A stretch of 32,870 nt of DNA from Ruminococcus sp. (lineage in GTDB: Bacteria; Bacillota; Clostridia; Oscillospirales; Ruminococcaceae): the NCBI GenBank assembly GCA_014799735.1, contig JAAVHL010000144.1, forward strand, positions 1 through 32,870, read 5' to 3'. Shown here one piece after another: positions 15,595 through 23,631 of this stretch (position 1 is its first letter; each line of letters begins with the position of its first letter). The position numbers and the translations under genes were made by a program. The notes under the pieces are model-generated. The model was given only the letters and a program-made list of their open reading frames with translations. It had not been told where the DNA came from and did not search any database.

Positions 15595-15877
15595 ACAGTA
15601 CAACACCGTCTCTTTCAATTTCGGATATAAGCTCGTCTGATTTGCAGGAAGCTAAGTCCACAACGTCAAACATAAGCAGAGTGTTTACCTGCTCGTCCAT
15701 TGCAAAACAAAAATCTCCGAAGTTCCCGCCGGATACGGCAAGGTCGATATCGCTGCGTTCGCCGTTTGTTCCTCTTGCCCGTGAGCCGAAAAGAATTACC
15801 TTTTCAACGCAGCATTTTTCGGCATGAGCGGCAATTTCTTTCTTCACATTTTCGGGAATATCAAAATTATTTTTCAT
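15581..15877 (-). CDS. Minimal nucleotidyltransferase (MNT, MntA/HI0073-like)
   Basis: A 98-aa single-domain nucleotidyltransferase. The active-site motif GSx10DxD is complete: GSRARGTNGERSDID near residues 31-45, and a third acidic site is likely in LMFDVVDL near 70. In HEPN/MNT modules this protein is the antitoxin, which AMPylates the HEPN toxin at its motif tyrosine. The ATG at 15877 is preceded by AGGTGAT, 7 nt after the Nudix stop; longer in-frame extension upstream runs antisense to nothing useful and overlaps the Nudix gene. The stop lies within the HEPN gene. Order MNT then HEPN is usual for this pair. Confidence 0.9.
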   Translation of the reverse strand: MKNNFDIPENVKKEIAAHAEKCCVEKVILFGSRARGTNGERSDIDLAVSGGNFGDFCFAMDEQVNTLLMFDVVDLASCKSDELISEIERDGVVLYEKV

Positions 15878-15884
15878 GATCAAA

Positions 15885-16343
15885 TCACCTGTACACATTT
15901 TTCTTTCCGTCAATAAAATCCGCCAAAATATCCCTGTGCTGGTCGATAAAAAGTTCGGGAGCTTTATCGGGCGAAAAATACTGCAAATCAACAGTCTCGC
16001 TGTTCTGCTTTGTTTCCTCTCCGCCCTCGGCGTGAGCAAGAAACATTGTCAGAATTGTCTGCACCTTGTCGCCGTTCGGATATTCATTGAAATATTTTGA
16101 ATACACCCCGAAAAGCGAGTCCACCTTAACTCTCAATCCCGATTCCTCAAAGGCTTCACGGACGGCGACTTCTTCAAGAGATTCTCCCAGTTCCACAACG
16201 CCGCCGAGGAAACCCCACTCGTCGCAGTCACGCCGCTTTTGCAGAAGAATTTCCCCCGCTTCGTTCAGGACGATACACCCCGCATAATTAAGTATTATCT
16301 CGGAATGTCCAACCTTTTCCCTGATGTATTTTACATAGTCCAT
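15885..16343 (-). CDS. Nudix hydrolase
   Basis: A 152-aa cytosolic Nudix enzyme. The Nudix box GX5EX7REUXEEXGU is intact: GGVVELGESLEEVAVREAFEESGL begins near residue 47 (given here as positions 47-70; key Glu in REAFEE). It is preceded by LNYAGCIVLNEAGEILLQKRRD, usual for the MutT/NTP-pyrophosphatase-like group, and the C-terminus has QYFSPDKAPELF, as in proteins acting on nucleotide derivatives. AAAGGAG lies 8 nt before the ATG. It sits 12 nt after the unknown gene at 16356 and 7 nt before the MNT gene. The substrate cannot be told. Confidence 0.92.
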   Translation of the reverse strand: MDYVKYIREKVGHSEIILNYAGCIVLNEAGEILLQKRRDCDEWGFLGGVVELGESLEEVAVREAFEESGLRVKVDSLFGVYSKYFNEYPNGDKVQTILTMFLAHAEGGEETKQNSETVDLQYFSPDKAPELFIDQHRDILADFIDGKKNVYR

Positions 16344-16355
16344 AGGCGTACTCCT

Positions 16356-16823
16356 TTATAAGTATTCATAAACTGCCATTTCAAAAATTTCGTCAAGCTC
16401 GTCCTGTACGTTTTCCATAGTATAATATGAACCATGTTCGGCAGATTCAAAGATATAATAAATATTTCCCATTTGGCATATCGGATCATAAAATAAAGAA
16501 AGTTTATTTAATTTATAAGCGGTCGTTTTCATGTCCGCTTTTCCATTTTTGTATTCTGCCGCAATTCTTCCAACAAGAATACGTTCAATCAAACATTCGT
16601 TATCCGTCTGCTGCGTATAACCGCATTCAAAAAAATAGTCGCCTATACGCTTCGTAACTTCATTAACGCCTTTAGAAACAGCGTCGAGAACATCAATATA
16701 ACAGTAAGGCACATTGTCAAGCCTTTCTATTTCATTATATATAAAATCTTCAAGCTCGTCAACAGATATAATTCCAACCTCTATACCTGTTTTGTACAAA
16801 TCCAAATATTCATTTATAGTCAT
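16356..16823 (-). CDS. Unrecognised 155-aa acidic protein
   Basis: I do not recognise this protein. It is soluble, acidic and probably mostly helical: MTINEYLDLYKTGIEVGIIS at the start, then DELEDFIYNEIERLD, a central KTTAYKLNKLSLF, and an acidic tail ENVQDELDEIFEMAVYEYL. There is no signal peptide, membrane segment or metal-binding cluster. Size, charge and isolated occurrence recall small immunity-type proteins, but nothing specific supports that. The ATG at 16823 is only 6 nt after the radical SAM stop and has a weak ribosome binding site, so coupling is likely. The region is AT-richer than asnS or the glycan genes. Confidence 0.7.
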   Translation of the reverse strand: MTINEYLDLYKTGIEVGIISVDELEDFIYNEIERLDNVPYCYIDVLDAVSKGVNEVTKRIGDYFFECGYTQQTDNECLIERILVGRIAAEYKNGKADMKTTAYKLNKLSLFYDPICQMGNIYYIFESAEHGSYYTMENVQDELDEIFEMAVYEYL

Positions 16824-16829
16824 AATATT

Positions 16830-17429
16830 TCACTCGTCATATTTGCGTACCCGAAGCTCTATCCCCAGCGACATAGCAAGAGCCTTGCAGCGGCTTATAT
16901 CCTCCATGGGAATAACGTCCACCACCGTAAACATTACCTTGGGGACGTACTTTTTGCAGTCCGCCGCAAAGGAAATCATAGCGTCGAAAGCGTCCTCCCA
17001 CTTGGGACGTGTAACCTCGTTGTATTTTTCGGCAGAGCATTGGTTAAGGGAAACCGAAACAATATCCACCGCGTCCTCCAGAACCTTTGCAGTAGGTTCG
17101 CCCCAAATTTTGTCTCCCAGACCGTTGGTGTTGAGACGGACGGGAATTTTAAAATTGTCCTTGATGTAACGTCCGATATAGCCCACGTCCTCGGCGCGCT
17201 CCATAGGCTCGCCGTAGCCGCAGAAAACAACTTCCTTGAACTGTGACATATCGTACTTTTCAAGCTCGTCAAGAACCTCGTCCACCGTAGGCTCCCGGTC
17301 GAGCCAAAGGCTGTCCGAACCGTATGCGCCCTCGCCGTTCTGTCTGATACAGAACGTGCAGTTGCAGGGACACTTATTGGTCAGATTGATATAAAGCTTG
17401 TCGCCTACCGTATAGAGAATCGTCATCAT
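16830..17429 (-). CDS. TatD-linked-type radical SAM protein
   Basis: A 199-aa short radical SAM enzyme. The 4Fe-4S motif CxxxCxxC appears as CPCNCTFC near residues 20-27, within LYINLTNKCPCNCTFCIRQN. SAM-binding follows in VVFCGYGEPMERAEDV and RLNTNGLGD. The opening and CGYGEPMER pattern match the family called TatD-associated radical SAM. It lacks a C-terminal extra cluster domain. The ATG at 17429 (or the adjacent one at 17426) has CAGGGTG upstream; the in-frame extension to 17471 overlaps the preceding reading frame and has no homology. No tatD lies in the window, so the usual partner is missing here. Reaction unknown. Confidence 0.88.
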   Translation of the reverse strand: MMTILYTVGDKLYINLTNKCPCNCTFCIRQNGEGAYGSDSLWLDREPTVDEVLDELEKYDMSQFKEVVFCGYGEPMERAEDVGYIGRYIKDNFKIPVRLNTNGLGDKIWGEPTAKVLEDAVDIVSVSLNQCSAEKYNEVTRPKWEDAFDAMISFAADCKKYVPKVMFTVVDVIPMEDISRCKALAMSLGIELRVRKYDE

Positions 17430-17455
17430 ATATATCACCCTGTTCTGCGGCGGTA

Positions 17456-18173
17456 CTAAAGCATTGAGCATACCGCCGAATGTATTTTTTCAAAAACGCC
17501 TTTGTGTTTTTCCGAAATATCCTTATCAAATTTTTCTTTATCGTAAAAATATTCGGCAAGAAATTTTTTGTCATTGTCGCAGGCTTCAAGCAGTTCCTTT
17601 TTCGACAATGGAAAAATATCTTTTTTTGCAGTATAGCTCAAGCCTTAGCGCAAACATAAGCGGCTTTAAAATGTACGTCTTTATTTTTCCGTGAGTAAGC
17701 TTTTCTTTCGGCTCGTCAACAGAGATATAGTGACGGATACTCATTATGATTTCCGCAATATATTTTTTATATATCGCCTCAATATCGCTTTTGTCAGGTT
17801 CGCCGCATAAGTCCCCGCCGTAAAGCAAAACGCTGTCAAGGGCGCGGACGGAACGTTCCGACCATGCGTTGAATTCATCGCTTTTAAATTCCGCTAAAGA
17901 CATACATTGAGAATTTATTTCAACGCTTTCATATGATACCGAATTATTCCTTGCGCAGAAGCCTACGTCCGAAAGAACGCCTGCGTTTATTTCGCCGAAA
18001 ATACAGAATACATCCAAATCGGAATTTTTCCCGCCGTCGCCTCTTGCATAGCTTCCCGAAAGGTAAACGAACAGCAGATTTCCGCCCTGTTTTTCTTTCA
18101 GCATATCAATGAATTCACCGAGGATTTTTTCATAGTCGAAGCCTGAATTATTTTTGGGTATTTCGGTTCTCAT
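17456..18173 (-). pseudogene. Nucleotidyltransferase gene frameshifted at an A7 tract
   Basis: The N-terminal part is a nucleotidyltransferase domain with GSx10DxD (GSYARGDGGKNSDLD near residues 40-54), followed by a helical C-terminal part as in kanamycin/streptomycin-nucleotidyltransferase-like proteins. In the starting frame the protein stops at 17586 after LELYCKKRYFSIVEKGTA. Skipping one base in the A7 tract (17627-17621, minus strand) continues in another frame as KKDIFPLSKKELLEACDN and on to a stop at 17456, giving a 238-aa product of natural length. The tail is charged and helical and looks coding. Causes could be a real mutation, phase variation in the homopolymer, programmed slippage, or a sequencing indel. 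The ATG at 18173 overlaps the preceding stop by 4 nt, with GGGAGAC upstream. Confidence 0.8.
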
Positions 18174-18373
18174 CGGCAGTCTCCCGAATTTTCGTCAATA
18201 TAACCCGTGATAACTTTACCAACAAGCCAGCCCATTGTCAAGCTTAAAGCATGGAGAAAAACGCTGCCGTCCTCCCTTTTGCTTAGCTTCTTAATGAACG
18301 CGCTGATAGCAAGAGTAATTCCGAAATAGATAAGCAGGTCTCTGACTTTTACGGTTTCGTTGAGTTCGTTCAT
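18170..18373 (-). CDS. Small membrane protein
   Basis: A 67-codon gene for a protein with two hydrophobic segments: IYFGITLAISAFI near residues 15-27 and a weaker HALSLTMGWLVGKVI near 42-56, separated by a basic loop KKLSKRED. I do not recognise a family. The ATG at 18373 has AAGGA 9 nt upstream; an ATG 18 nt earlier has none. The stop overlaps the nucleotidyltransferase start (ATGA), and asnS ends 29 nt before this start, so it is read in the same transcript. Confidence 0.65.
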   Translation of the reverse strand: MNELNETVKVRDLLIYFGITLAISAFIKKLSKREDGSVFLHALSLTMGWLVGKVITGYIDENSGDCR

Positions 18374-18402
18374 AATAACAAGTCCTTTCATAAAGCTTTG
18401 AT

Positions 18403-19791
18403 TTAGTAAATGCTTCCTGCCGTACGCGGGAACGGTATAACGTCGCGGATATTTGAAACGCCCGTAACGTACATTATCAGCCGCTCAAAGCCGAGGCCGA
18501 AGCCCGCGTGCTTTGCTCCGCCGTAACGCCGCAGGTCAAGATACCAGCTGTAATCCTCCGCAGACAAGCCAAGCTCGGACATTCTTTCGGTCAGCATATC
18601 AAGACGTTCCTCACGCTGACTTCCGCCGATAAGCTCACCCACTCCGGGGACAAGCAGGTCAACCGCCGCAACGGTCTTTCCGTCATCATTAAGACGCATA
18701 TAGAACGCCTTTATCTCCTTTGGATAATCAGTGACAAAAACAGGCTTTCCGAATACCTTTTCGGTGAGATAACGTTCATGCTCCGTCTGCAAATCGCAGC
18801 CCCAGAATACAGGGTATTCAAACTCGTCCTTGTGCTTTTCGAGAATTTTGATTGCCTCCGTGTAGGGACATCTTGCAAAGTCAGCAGACGCCACTGCCCT
18901 TAGTCTTTCCAGCAGTCCCTTGTCGTAAAAATTATTGCAGAATTCCAGCTCCGCGGGACACTCTTTCAGAAGCGCATTCAAAACATATTTCAGCATATTT
19001 TCCGCAAGCTCCATGTCGTCCTCAAGGTCGGCAAAAGCGATCTCGGGCTCTATCATCCAGAACTCGGCGGCGTGTCTGGGAGTGTAGGATTTCTCCGCGC
19101 GGAATGTTGGCCCGAACGTGTAAATTTTTCCGAACGCCATTGCCATGCACTCGCCCTCAAGCTGACCCGAAACCGTCAGGGACGCGGGCTGTCCGAAAAA
19201 GTCCTCGGCATAGTCCACACGACCCTCGTCATTTTTGGGGACGTCGTCAGGGTCGATCGTAGTAACGCGGAACATCTCTCCCGCGCCCTCGCAGTCGTTT
19301 GCGGTAATTATCGGCGTGTGAGCGTACACAAAGCCGTTTTCCGCAAAAAATCTGTGGAGAGCCTGCGCCGCCGCTGAGCGTATTTTGAACACCGCCTGAA
19401 AGGTGTTTGTACGCATACGCAGATGAGAAATTGTGCGGAGATATTCAAGTCCGTGAGCTTTTTTCTGCAAGGGATAATCGGGAGAGGAAATTCCCTCTGT
19501 CTCAATTTTATCGGCGTTTATTTCAAACTTCTGCTTGGCGTTTGGAGTGGCTATAACACGTCCCGAAACGCTTATCGCCGCGCCCGTGTTGAGCTTGGAA
19601 ATTTCCTCAAAATTATCAAGCTTGTCTGCTTCGGCTACAATCTGAACAGGGGTAAAGCAGCTTCCGTCGGAAATCGAAATAAAAGCTATCCCCTTGCCCG
19701 TGCGGAGGGATTTTATCCAGCCGCAGACTGTAACCGCTTCGGAAAAGCTTTCGGGATTTTCATGCAGTTTTTTAAGTTCGGTACGTTTCAT
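18403..19791 (-). CDS. asnS: Asparaginyl-tRNA synthetase
   Basis: A 462-aa class IIb aminoacyl-tRNA synthetase that charges tRNA-Asn. The N-terminal OB-fold anticodon-binding domain spans about 18-100 ([19 protein letters not shown]). The class II core follows, with motif 2 [21 protein letters not shown] near 230-250 and motif 3 GFGLGFERL near 430-438. The [11 protein letters not shown] segment near 388-398 and the ending [12 protein letters not shown] favour AsnRS over AspRS, and the length fits. The ATG at 19791 is preceded by AAAGGA. There is no T-box leader; the gene starts inside the stop of an upstream coding remnant (ATGA), so it is expressed as part of the longer minus-strand run. Confidence 0.97.
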   Translation of the reverse strand: MKRTELKKLHENPESFSEAVTVCGWIKSLRTGKGIAFISISDGSCFTPVQIVAEADKLDNFEEISKLNTGAAISVSGRVIATPNAKQKFEINADKIETEGISSPDYPLQKKAHGLEYLRTISHLRMRTNTFQAVFKIRSAAAQALHRFFAENGFVYAHTPIITANDCEGAGEMFRVTTIDPDDVPKNDEGRVDYAEDFFGQPASLTVSGQLEGECMAMAFGKIYTFGPTFRAEKSYTPRHAAEFWMIEPEIAFADLEDDMELAENMLKYVLNALLKECPAELEFCNNFYDKGLLERLRAVASADFARCPYTEAIKILEKHKDEFEYPVFWGCDLQTEHERYLTEKVFGKPVFVTDYPKEIKAFYMRLNDDGKTVAAVDLLVPGVGELIGGSQREERLDMLTERMSELGLSAEDYSWYLDLRRYGGAKHAGFGLGFERLIMYVTGVSNIRDVIPFPRTAGSIY

Positions 19792-20009
19792 TTTTGAAGT
19801 CCTTTCATTTTTAAAATTGTATCGTCAGCGGAAATACACTCCGCGTATCTGCCGTTCCAGATGAAATTATTGTAATAGTCACAGCATTTTTCGGCGGTCA
19901 TAAAGCCGTTGTCAAAGGTAGTATTTGCAAGCTGCGGGACAATTATTTTATAGCCCCGCTCAAAGCCGCATTTGACCGCATTTATAATCTTTTTATCAAA
20001 TATCCAAAA
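19788..20009 (-). pseudogene. Start-less coding remnant fused to the front of asnS
   Basis: Between the methyltransferase stop and asnS one minus-strand frame is open for 73 codons, from just after a TAA at 20010-20012 to a TGA at 19788-19790. It reads as plausible protein: KIINAVKCGFERGYKIIVPQ, then LANTTFDNGFMTAEKCCDYY, then NNFIWNGRYAEC and a final ILKMKGLQK. It has no usable start codon or ribosome binding site and overlaps the end of the methyltransferase gene. It therefore looks like the 3' end of a gene whose front was lost. Its last codons supply the asnS ribosome binding site, and its TGA overlaps the asnS ATG. I do not recognise the family. A 37-aa product from the internal ATG is possible. 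Confidence 0.6.
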
Positions 20010-20515
20010 TTATGTACTCCTGTGAAATTCTCAAAAACCTGAGGTTCTTGATTAGTAAATAACGATTTGCGGACAACAATCAGATCATATTTTTCACACA
20101 TTTTCATAATGCCATTTTCATTTACAGCAGGGTCTTCAAGGTAATCTATTATAATTAAATACTTATATTTCATTGTGATTACTTTTTCGAGCAGAGCTTC
20201 AAATGAGTTTCCAAACTTCGCGGCTTCGCCGAGAAGTAAATGCGCTATAATTATATCATATGCCTTGGCAACAGTATCCCCGCATATATCTTTTTCAACT
20301 ACGCTTATATTTTCGTTGTGTTCGGCGATCTCTTTGATAGAGCTTATTTTTCTTATATCGCCCGGATATACAACCGCGTCAACAGGAGTATTGGGAAATG
20401 AATTTACAATTATAGACAGACTTGTCCTTCCGCTCCCTGCGTCAAGTATACTTGTAATGTCCTCTCTTTTTATAAGCTCAAGAAAATCATTTAAAATTAT
20501 TCTATGCCCTTTCAC
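19982..20515 (-). CDS. Small class I SAM-dependent methyltransferase-like protein
   Basis: A 177-aa protein with a Rossmann methyltransferase motif I, ILDAGSGRTSLSI near residues 23-35, a second strand VDAVVYPGD and a motif IV-like AYDIIIAHLLLGEAA near 86-100. The end FGYLIKRL is common for this fold. The substrate is unknown. I take the GTG at 20515 as start, because GGGAGGAC stands 7 nt upstream and this places it 16 nt after the previous stop; extending further would run into that gene. It may be slightly shortened compared with usual methyltransferases. The 3' end overlaps a coding remnant in another frame. Confidence 0.7.
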   Translation of the reverse strand: MKGHRIILNDFLELIKREDITSILDAGSGRTSLSIIVNSFPNTPVDAVVYPGDIRKISSIKEIAEHNENISVVEKDICGDTVAKAYDIIIAHLLLGEAAKFGNSFEALLEKVITMKYKYLIIIDYLEDPAVNENGIMKMCEKYDLIVVRKSLFTNQEPQVFENFTGVHNFGYLIKRL

Positions 20516-20531
20516 CGGTAGTCCTCCCAGC

Positions 20532-21068
20532 TTATCTGTATTTCCCCACCGTCTCGTCGCTCCAGACGTGAACCTCGACATACCTTTCGGGACCGTGTTT
20601 CCCGTCGTCGTTCCAGTCCTGTGGCAAGCCGTATTTTTTAATAATTTTCAGTATCTCGTCATAGGTGTAAAGCTTTTGACGGTACTCCTTTCCGTCGTTT
20701 ACAGCCTTGCTGAATGTGGGCATTGAATCGCCGTATGTAAAGGAAAGGGTCGCTGTGTCAAATTCCTCAATGGGAATTTTCACAAAGCCGCAGTCCTCAT
20801 ACCAAGTACTGAGCCATGGGCTATGCTCAACCACCATATAGTGAGGCGGTGTGCGGAGAATTTTCCCGCCCTTTTTCAGAAATTCGGTACGCAGGATCTC
20901 CTCGCAGTTCCGTCTGTACTCAACATATTTGTCATGTCTTTCCGCGCCTTGGGAATTGGGCTTCTCGGCTTTTATTTTTTCAAGGACAGCTTTCGCTTCC
21001 GGGACAGGAAGCTCCGACAAATTTCGGAACGGTGTTCCCGATTTGTCGTAATAATGATACAAGTACAT
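20532..21068 (-). CDS. Conserved 178-aa protein of unknown function
   Basis: A soluble protein starting MYLYHYYDKSGTPFRNLSEL. The middle holds HYMVVEHSPWLSTWYEDCGF and IPIEEFDTATLSFTYGDS, and the end YGLPQDWNDDGKHGPERYVE with VHVWSDE. The unusual density of Trp, Tyr, His and Asp in these blocks suggests a constrained fold. I recall similar uncharacterised proteins in clostridia but know no function. There is no signal peptide. GGAGG is 6-7 nt before the ATG. It lies 21 nt after the gene at 21090 and 16 nt before the methyltransferase. Confidence 0.75.
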   Translation of the reverse strand: MYLYHYYDKSGTPFRNLSELPVPEAKAVLEKIKAEKPNSQGAERHDKYVEYRRNCEEILRTEFLKKGGKILRTPPHYMVVEHSPWLSTWYEDCGFVKIPIEEFDTATLSFTYGDSMPTFSKAVNDGKEYRQKLYTYDEILKIIKKYGLPQDWNDDGKHGPERYVEVHVWSDETVGKYR

Positions 21069-21089
21069 TCTGTACCTCCATTATAATTT

Positions 21090-21776
21090 TCAGACCAAAC
21101 GCCCGCTAAGAAAACCACAGAATTTATCATACGCTTCTAAATAAATTTTATAGTTTAATTCAGTCGCGAATTTATTGTAATAGTAACTATAGCCTTCTCC
21201 GTTTCCGTATAAAAGAATACACTGCCGGTCGTTATTTTCATCATATTTTATTCCATAGTATTTGTAATGACCGGTCGGGTATTCCGGATCATCATATCTG
21301 ACCCCGGAATCCCGCTTAACAGCTGTTCCGTTTATCTGCAATAATTCCTTATAGTATTCAATCAATTTATTTTCAGGTATTATGACTAAATCCTTTTCTG
21401 TAAACACATTTTCATACTTACTATACAGCTTGAAATCTATTTCGGAGCATACCGCTTCTTCAAGCCTGTCGTAAACATCGGGGACTTCATAGATCTCATC
21501 GGGAGCAATGTTCCTGAAATCGTACATCTTCATTTCACCCGTGTTTGTTATGTAGCAGCCGAGAATGTTTGTATCATCATAATTATGAGACATAACAAAC
21601 ACAATTTCGGGTATATTTTCTGCAAGTGCGTCAAGCTCTTCCTCGCTTAAAGTTACAGCTGTCGTTTCGGAAACCGTTGTTTCTTCCGGCACAGTTTCTC
21701 CCGCTTTTACATATCTGAAATGTATTGCGGCAACGACCGCTGCAAGCAGACATACAAATACTTTTACAGCATTCAT
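21090..21776 (-). CDS. Signal-anchored extracytoplasmic protein, unknown
   Basis: A 228-aa protein with an N-terminal hydrophobic segment at about 4-19 (VKVFVCLLAAVVAAI) that could be a membrane anchor or signal peptide. A Thr/Glu-rich linker follows (ETVPEETTVSETTAVTLSEE), then a Tyr- and acid-rich domain with DNNDRQCILLYGNGEGYSYY near the C-terminus. No lipobox is visible. I do not recognise the family. GGAGG is 7 nt before the ATG, 14 nt after the phosphorylase gene, within the same transcript. Confidence 0.7.
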   Translation of the reverse strand: MNAVKVFVCLLAAVVAAIHFRYVKAGETVPEETTVSETTAVTLSEEELDALAENIPEIVFVMSHNYDDTNILGCYITNTGEMKMYDFRNIAPDEIYEVPDVYDRLEEAVCSEIDFKLYSKYENVFTEKDLVIIPENKLIEYYKELLQINGTAVKRDSGVRYDDPEYPTGHYKYYGIKYDENNDRQCILLYGNGEGYSYYYNKFATELNYKIYLEAYDKFCGFLSGRLV

Positions 21777-21790
21777 AATTTCCTCCGTTA

Positions 21791-22555
21791 TTAACGTTCC
21801 GCAGCATAGACCGCAAGCTCAAGGGCAATATCAAAATGTCCCGCGTCGTGCTGAGTACCCTTTATCTCTCCGTCTTTATGTCTCTTGTCCCATTCGGGAG
21901 CGTCCAGCAGGTCTGCGCTTGTAAAAAACGTGTACAGCTCCAAGCCCCTGAAATCGCACATCGCCTGCAAGCCCGCGCACTCCATTTCGACCGAAATGCA
22001 GCCGTCAGCCTTGTGCTTTTCAAAATTATTTACGGTCTCTCTGTAAAACGAATCGATAGTCCATGTCTTTCCCTTAACATAGGGGATACCGTTTTCACGC
22101 ATAAAATCCGCAACGATATCGGAATTTTTTACGGTGACATAATCGGAAGCAGGCATATAGTGATAGGACGTGCCCTCGTCCCGATAAGCTTCGGTGGGTA
22201 CCATTACTTTCCCGTGGGCTATTTCCTTGTCCAGACAGCCCGCCCCGCCGAATACAACATATTTTTTCGTTTTTATTATCGACAGACTGTCCTCAACCGT
22301 TCCAACACAGGCGGGGGCTCCCACATAAGTTTTATAGAAAGCAATTTTCTTTCCCGCACAGTCGATCTGATAGACGGGGGTATCTCCCGTCGCAAAGCGG
22401 AATGTGCCGATTTGTTTGCAGTCATAATTCTCTGTCACAAATTTTTCTATTTTCTCGGAAAACGTCAGAATGCACGCGTCAACAGCGGGCGCATTTTCAT
22501 TTATCCGCGGCTCAATTATTGCTTTTGATTTATTATCAAATGTTTCGGTTATCAT
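21791..22555 (-). CDS. Nucleoside phosphorylase family protein
   Basis: A 254-aa protein of the purine/uridine phosphorylase (PNP/UDP) superfamily, which splits nucleosides with phosphate to base and ribose-1-phosphate. Features are YVGAPACVGTVEDSL near residues 77-91 (glycine-rich phosphate loop region), VVFGGAGCLDKEI, and the ribose/base motif CISVEMECAGLQAM near 187-200 with the Met-Glu pair typical of this fold. The ATG at 22555 is selected because AAAGGAG is 7 nt upstream and it follows the FkbM stop by 2 nt. Substrate preference cannot be fixed; uridine-type is a fair guess. Confidence 0.85.
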   Translation of the reverse strand: MITETFDNKSKAIIEPRINENAPAVDACILTFSEKIEKFVTENYDCKQIGTFRFATGDTPVYQIDCAGKKIAFYKTYVGAPACVGTVEDSLSIIKTKKYVVFGGAGCLDKEIAHGKVMVPTEAYRDEGTSYHYMPASDYVTVKNSDIVADFMRENGIPYVKGKTWTIDSFYRETVNNFEKHKADGCISVEMECAGLQAMCDFRGLELYTFFTSADLLDAPEWDKRHKDGEIKGTQHDAGHFDIALELAVYAAER

Positions 22556-22557
22556 AA

Positions 22558-23628
22558 TTATTCTCCTTTGCGTACTGCGTACAAATTCGTCTCCCACGCG
22601 GGAATATAAAGCTGGTGTCTGACGTAAAGCTTCAGCTCGGGATTAATGCTTTTTATCAGCAGCGGAAGCTCAAACATATCCTCGTTTCGGTGGTAAAGGG
22701 AACAGAGAATTTTCGCGCCGTTTTCAATGTGACGGCGTGCGCCCAATAACGCCTCACGCTCGCCGCCCTCAACGTCAAGCTTCAGTACTGTAACATTTTC
22801 GGGGACGGCTTCGTCTACCGCAAGGACGGGTATCTCCACCGTCTTTCCCGAGCCGTTTTCGCGGGACATTCTCCCCTCGTTTGCGGAGATTTTTACAGTG
22901 CCGTTTTCCCGTCCCGCCGCGGCGTTGAACAGGGTAATTTTTTCGCTTTCGGGGAGATTTTTTGTAAGCTTGCGGAAATTTTTAGGGTTAGGCTCAAAGG
23001 CGTAAATGTGACGGAATTTTTCTCCGCAGGCTTCAATAAATTCGGCGGCGGTGTCTCCGTTATAAGCACCCAAATCCGCAAAAATTTCTTCATTTCCGAG
23101 CGGGATAATTTCACCGTAAATCTCCTCTTTCGGGGACGTGCATTTGTTTAAGTATTCTATCTTGCCGCTTATTTTAAAATTAAGCACGTTCGCATAGGTC
23201 TGACGGGACTTTTCGTCCGCAAGCATATCATAGGCAGCCTGAATTTTCTCCGCGTTTTCCTGACAGTAGGCATAAGTAAACAAGCCCTCCCCCGCGACGG
23301 GAACGTCGGGAGCAAGGAGAATATGCCGCTTTGCGATTTCATTTATCCTGTCGTAAAGACTTTGATACCCCGCCGCAAATGCAAGGACGATAACAAAGTC
23401 GTCAATAAGAGCCTCAATTTGTGAAAGCGTATGGACTAAATGTCCCTGAAAGGTATGCCCGCGGACAAATTCGTCGCTTGCGAAAAAGCCCGCAAGGGGT
23501 ATGCGGTACTGCTCGAAAACACGCATTATCTTTAACGCCCCGTCCCCCATGCCATAAATGAACACAGGGAGATCGGTGCTTTTCAGATAGTCCCAGCAGT
23601 CGGTTTTTTCGGTGATAAAGTCGAGCAT
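22558..23628 (-). CDS. FkbM-family methyltransferase
   Basis: A 356-aa protein. The N-terminal half (about 15-130) resembles a nucleotide-sugar-type Rossmann segment (VFIYGMGDGALKIMRVFEQY), often found in front of FkbM domains. The methyltransferase domain from about 170 has IFADLGAYNGDTAAEF (motif I, near 182-197), IYAFEPNPKNFRKL (motif II) and VTVLKLDVEGGEREALLGAR (near 282-301), all typical of FkbM. Such enzymes O-methylate sugars, lipids or natural products. Its start overlaps the PH-domain stop region, with GAGGAC upstream. Neighbouring YfhO suggests cell-surface glycan or teichoic acid modification, which is inference. Confidence 0.9.
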   Translation of the reverse strand: MLDFITEKTDCWDYLKSTDLPVFIYGMGDGALKIMRVFEQYRIPLAGFFASDEFVRGHTFQGHLVHTLSQIEALIDDFVIVLAFAAGYQSLYDRINEIAKRHILLAPDVPVAGEGLFTYAYCQENAEKIQAAYDMLADEKSRQTYANVLNFKISGKIEYLNKCTSPKEEIYGEIIPLGNEEIFADLGAYNGDTAAEFIEACGEKFRHIYAFEPNPKNFRKLTKNLPESEKITLFNAAAGRENGTVKISANEGRMSRENGSGKTVEIPVLAVDEAVPENVTVLKLDVEGGEREALLGARRHIENGAKILCSLYHRNEDMFELPLLIKSINPELKLYVRHQLYIPAWETNLYAVRKGE

Positions 23629-23631
23629 GGA

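Noticed and set aside
19792-20000. T-box leader for asnS
   Set aside because: The upstream sequence is an open coding remnant ending inside the asnS start; no specifier loop, T-box core or terminator.
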